A stretch of DNA of 64,000 nucleotides from Strongyloides papillosus (lineage: Eukaryota > Nematoda > Chromadorea > Rhabditida > Strongyloididae), in contig SRSI01000013.1 of the NCBI GenBank assembly GCA_005656395.1, forward strand, positions 1,302,001 to 1,366,000, read 5' to 3'. The notes beneath the pieces were generated by a model. It worked only from the letters and a program-made list of their open reading frames with translations. It searched no databases and had not been told where the DNA came from. This document shows, in pieces, positions 63,601-64,000 of the stretch (the stretch's first letter is position 1; every line of letters begins with the position of its first letter). The position numbers and the translations under genes were made by a program.

Positions 63601-64000
63601 AATTTATTATAAAAGAAAGACGAAAGAAGAAATTAAGGGAATGTGTTTGATTATTACTTGATCTTAATTTAAATATCTAGTGACTCAATATGTATCTTTA
63701 TTATACATCAAAAAATCTTTGAAGATATATTTATTATGATAAATAAAGAACTGTCAATTTTAACACTTATAATGTTAAGAATTTGTTTATAAAGATTACA
63801 GTATTGAGATGATGAATTATACAAAATATTTATAATTAGTAACAATTTTGTACATTTAATGCACCTTTTGTTGGAGTATATAATGTAGATACTTAAAATG
63901 GTACCTAAGAAATTATTGAAGCTGAAAAAAGAAGTGTGAAGATAAATGTTTAAAGATGATGACAACATATTAATAATGAAGAAGTTGTCTCTTTGGGTCG

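Larger units (their letters stand above)
58320..64000. other. 5.7 kb gene-free DNA upstream of dystroglycan
   Basis: Small open frames on the minus strand (for example 59003-59215, 61424-61612 and 63708-63968) are hydrophobic chance frames with no domain. The region contains (AT)n tracts near 60585-60606 and 60687-60701, TC/GA tracts near 58927 and 59120, and a palindromic forkhead-like site at 59139-59157. It is the probable 5' regulatory region of dystroglycan and perhaps of a gene beyond the window. Confidence 0.5.

Noticed and set aside
1..64000. tRNA/rRNA genes, CRISPR arrays, insertion sequences, viral or retrotransposon ORFs
   Set aside because: Scanning for tRNA T-loop sequence (TTCGA contexts), regularly spaced repeats and reverse-transcriptase or integrase motifs gave nothing convincing. 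A computed tRNA/Rfam and repeat search would be decisive.

Overview
The window is AT-rich nuclear DNA of a nematode, most likely Strongyloides or a close relative in the Strongyloididae. The basis is threefold: very AT-rich noncoding DNA, short GT-AG introns (mostly 40-60 nt), and nematode-type gene families (UDP-galactopyranose mutase, ZAG-1/ZEB, DAF-1-like TGF-beta receptor, nematode beta-lactamase-like protein). Genus-level placement is inference. There is no sign of prokaryotic organisation, CRISPR, plasmid, phage or viral sequence.

Eleven protein-coding genes are supported, ten of them recognised, and most were rebuilt by joining exons in phase. From left to right: an intronless UDP-galactopyranose mutase (+, 2049-3485); a convergent serine beta-lactamase-like protein (-, 5582-6887); a ZEB-type zinc finger-homeodomain repressor orthologous to zag-1 (-, 10168-16819) with one giant 4-kb intron; and about 21 kb without a convincing conserved gene (16.8-38.3 kb). 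Next comes a compact minus-strand block of four genes: a helical protein of unknown function (38267-38944), TMEM135 (39819-41374), MFSD12 (41684-43345) and an odd Ras-like GTPase (43983-44638). It is followed by a plus-strand group: a type I TGF-beta receptor kinase that looks like DAF-1 (46448-48638), an APMAP/strictosidine-synthase-like beta-propeller protein (49124-50429) and a secreted histidine acid phosphatase (54100-55787). The last gene is dystroglycan (-, 56338-58319), followed by 5.7 kb of gene-free DNA upstream of it.

The two developmental genes, zag-1 and dystroglycan, are the ones flanked by long gene-free DNA, as expected for large cis-regulatory domains. The housekeeping-like genes (TMEM135, MFSD12, Ras-like, APMAP) are packed within a few hundred bases of each other. 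The daf-1-like gene, if correct, belongs to the TGF-beta pathway that controls dauer/infective-larva decisions in nematodes.

The points most worth a second look are: a Ras-like protein altered at the positions of G12, Q61 and N116 together; an acid phosphatase with HTE in place of the catalytic HD pair, plus a decayed copy of its promoter and start 686 bp upstream; a conserved CtBP-docking PLDLS motif in zag-1; an in-frame, stop-free 57-nt intron in MFSD12; and a possible undescribed two-exon gene or pseudogene at 36.6-37.0 kb. I did not find a clearly new multi-gene system. All exon joins are predictions from sequence and need RNA evidence.
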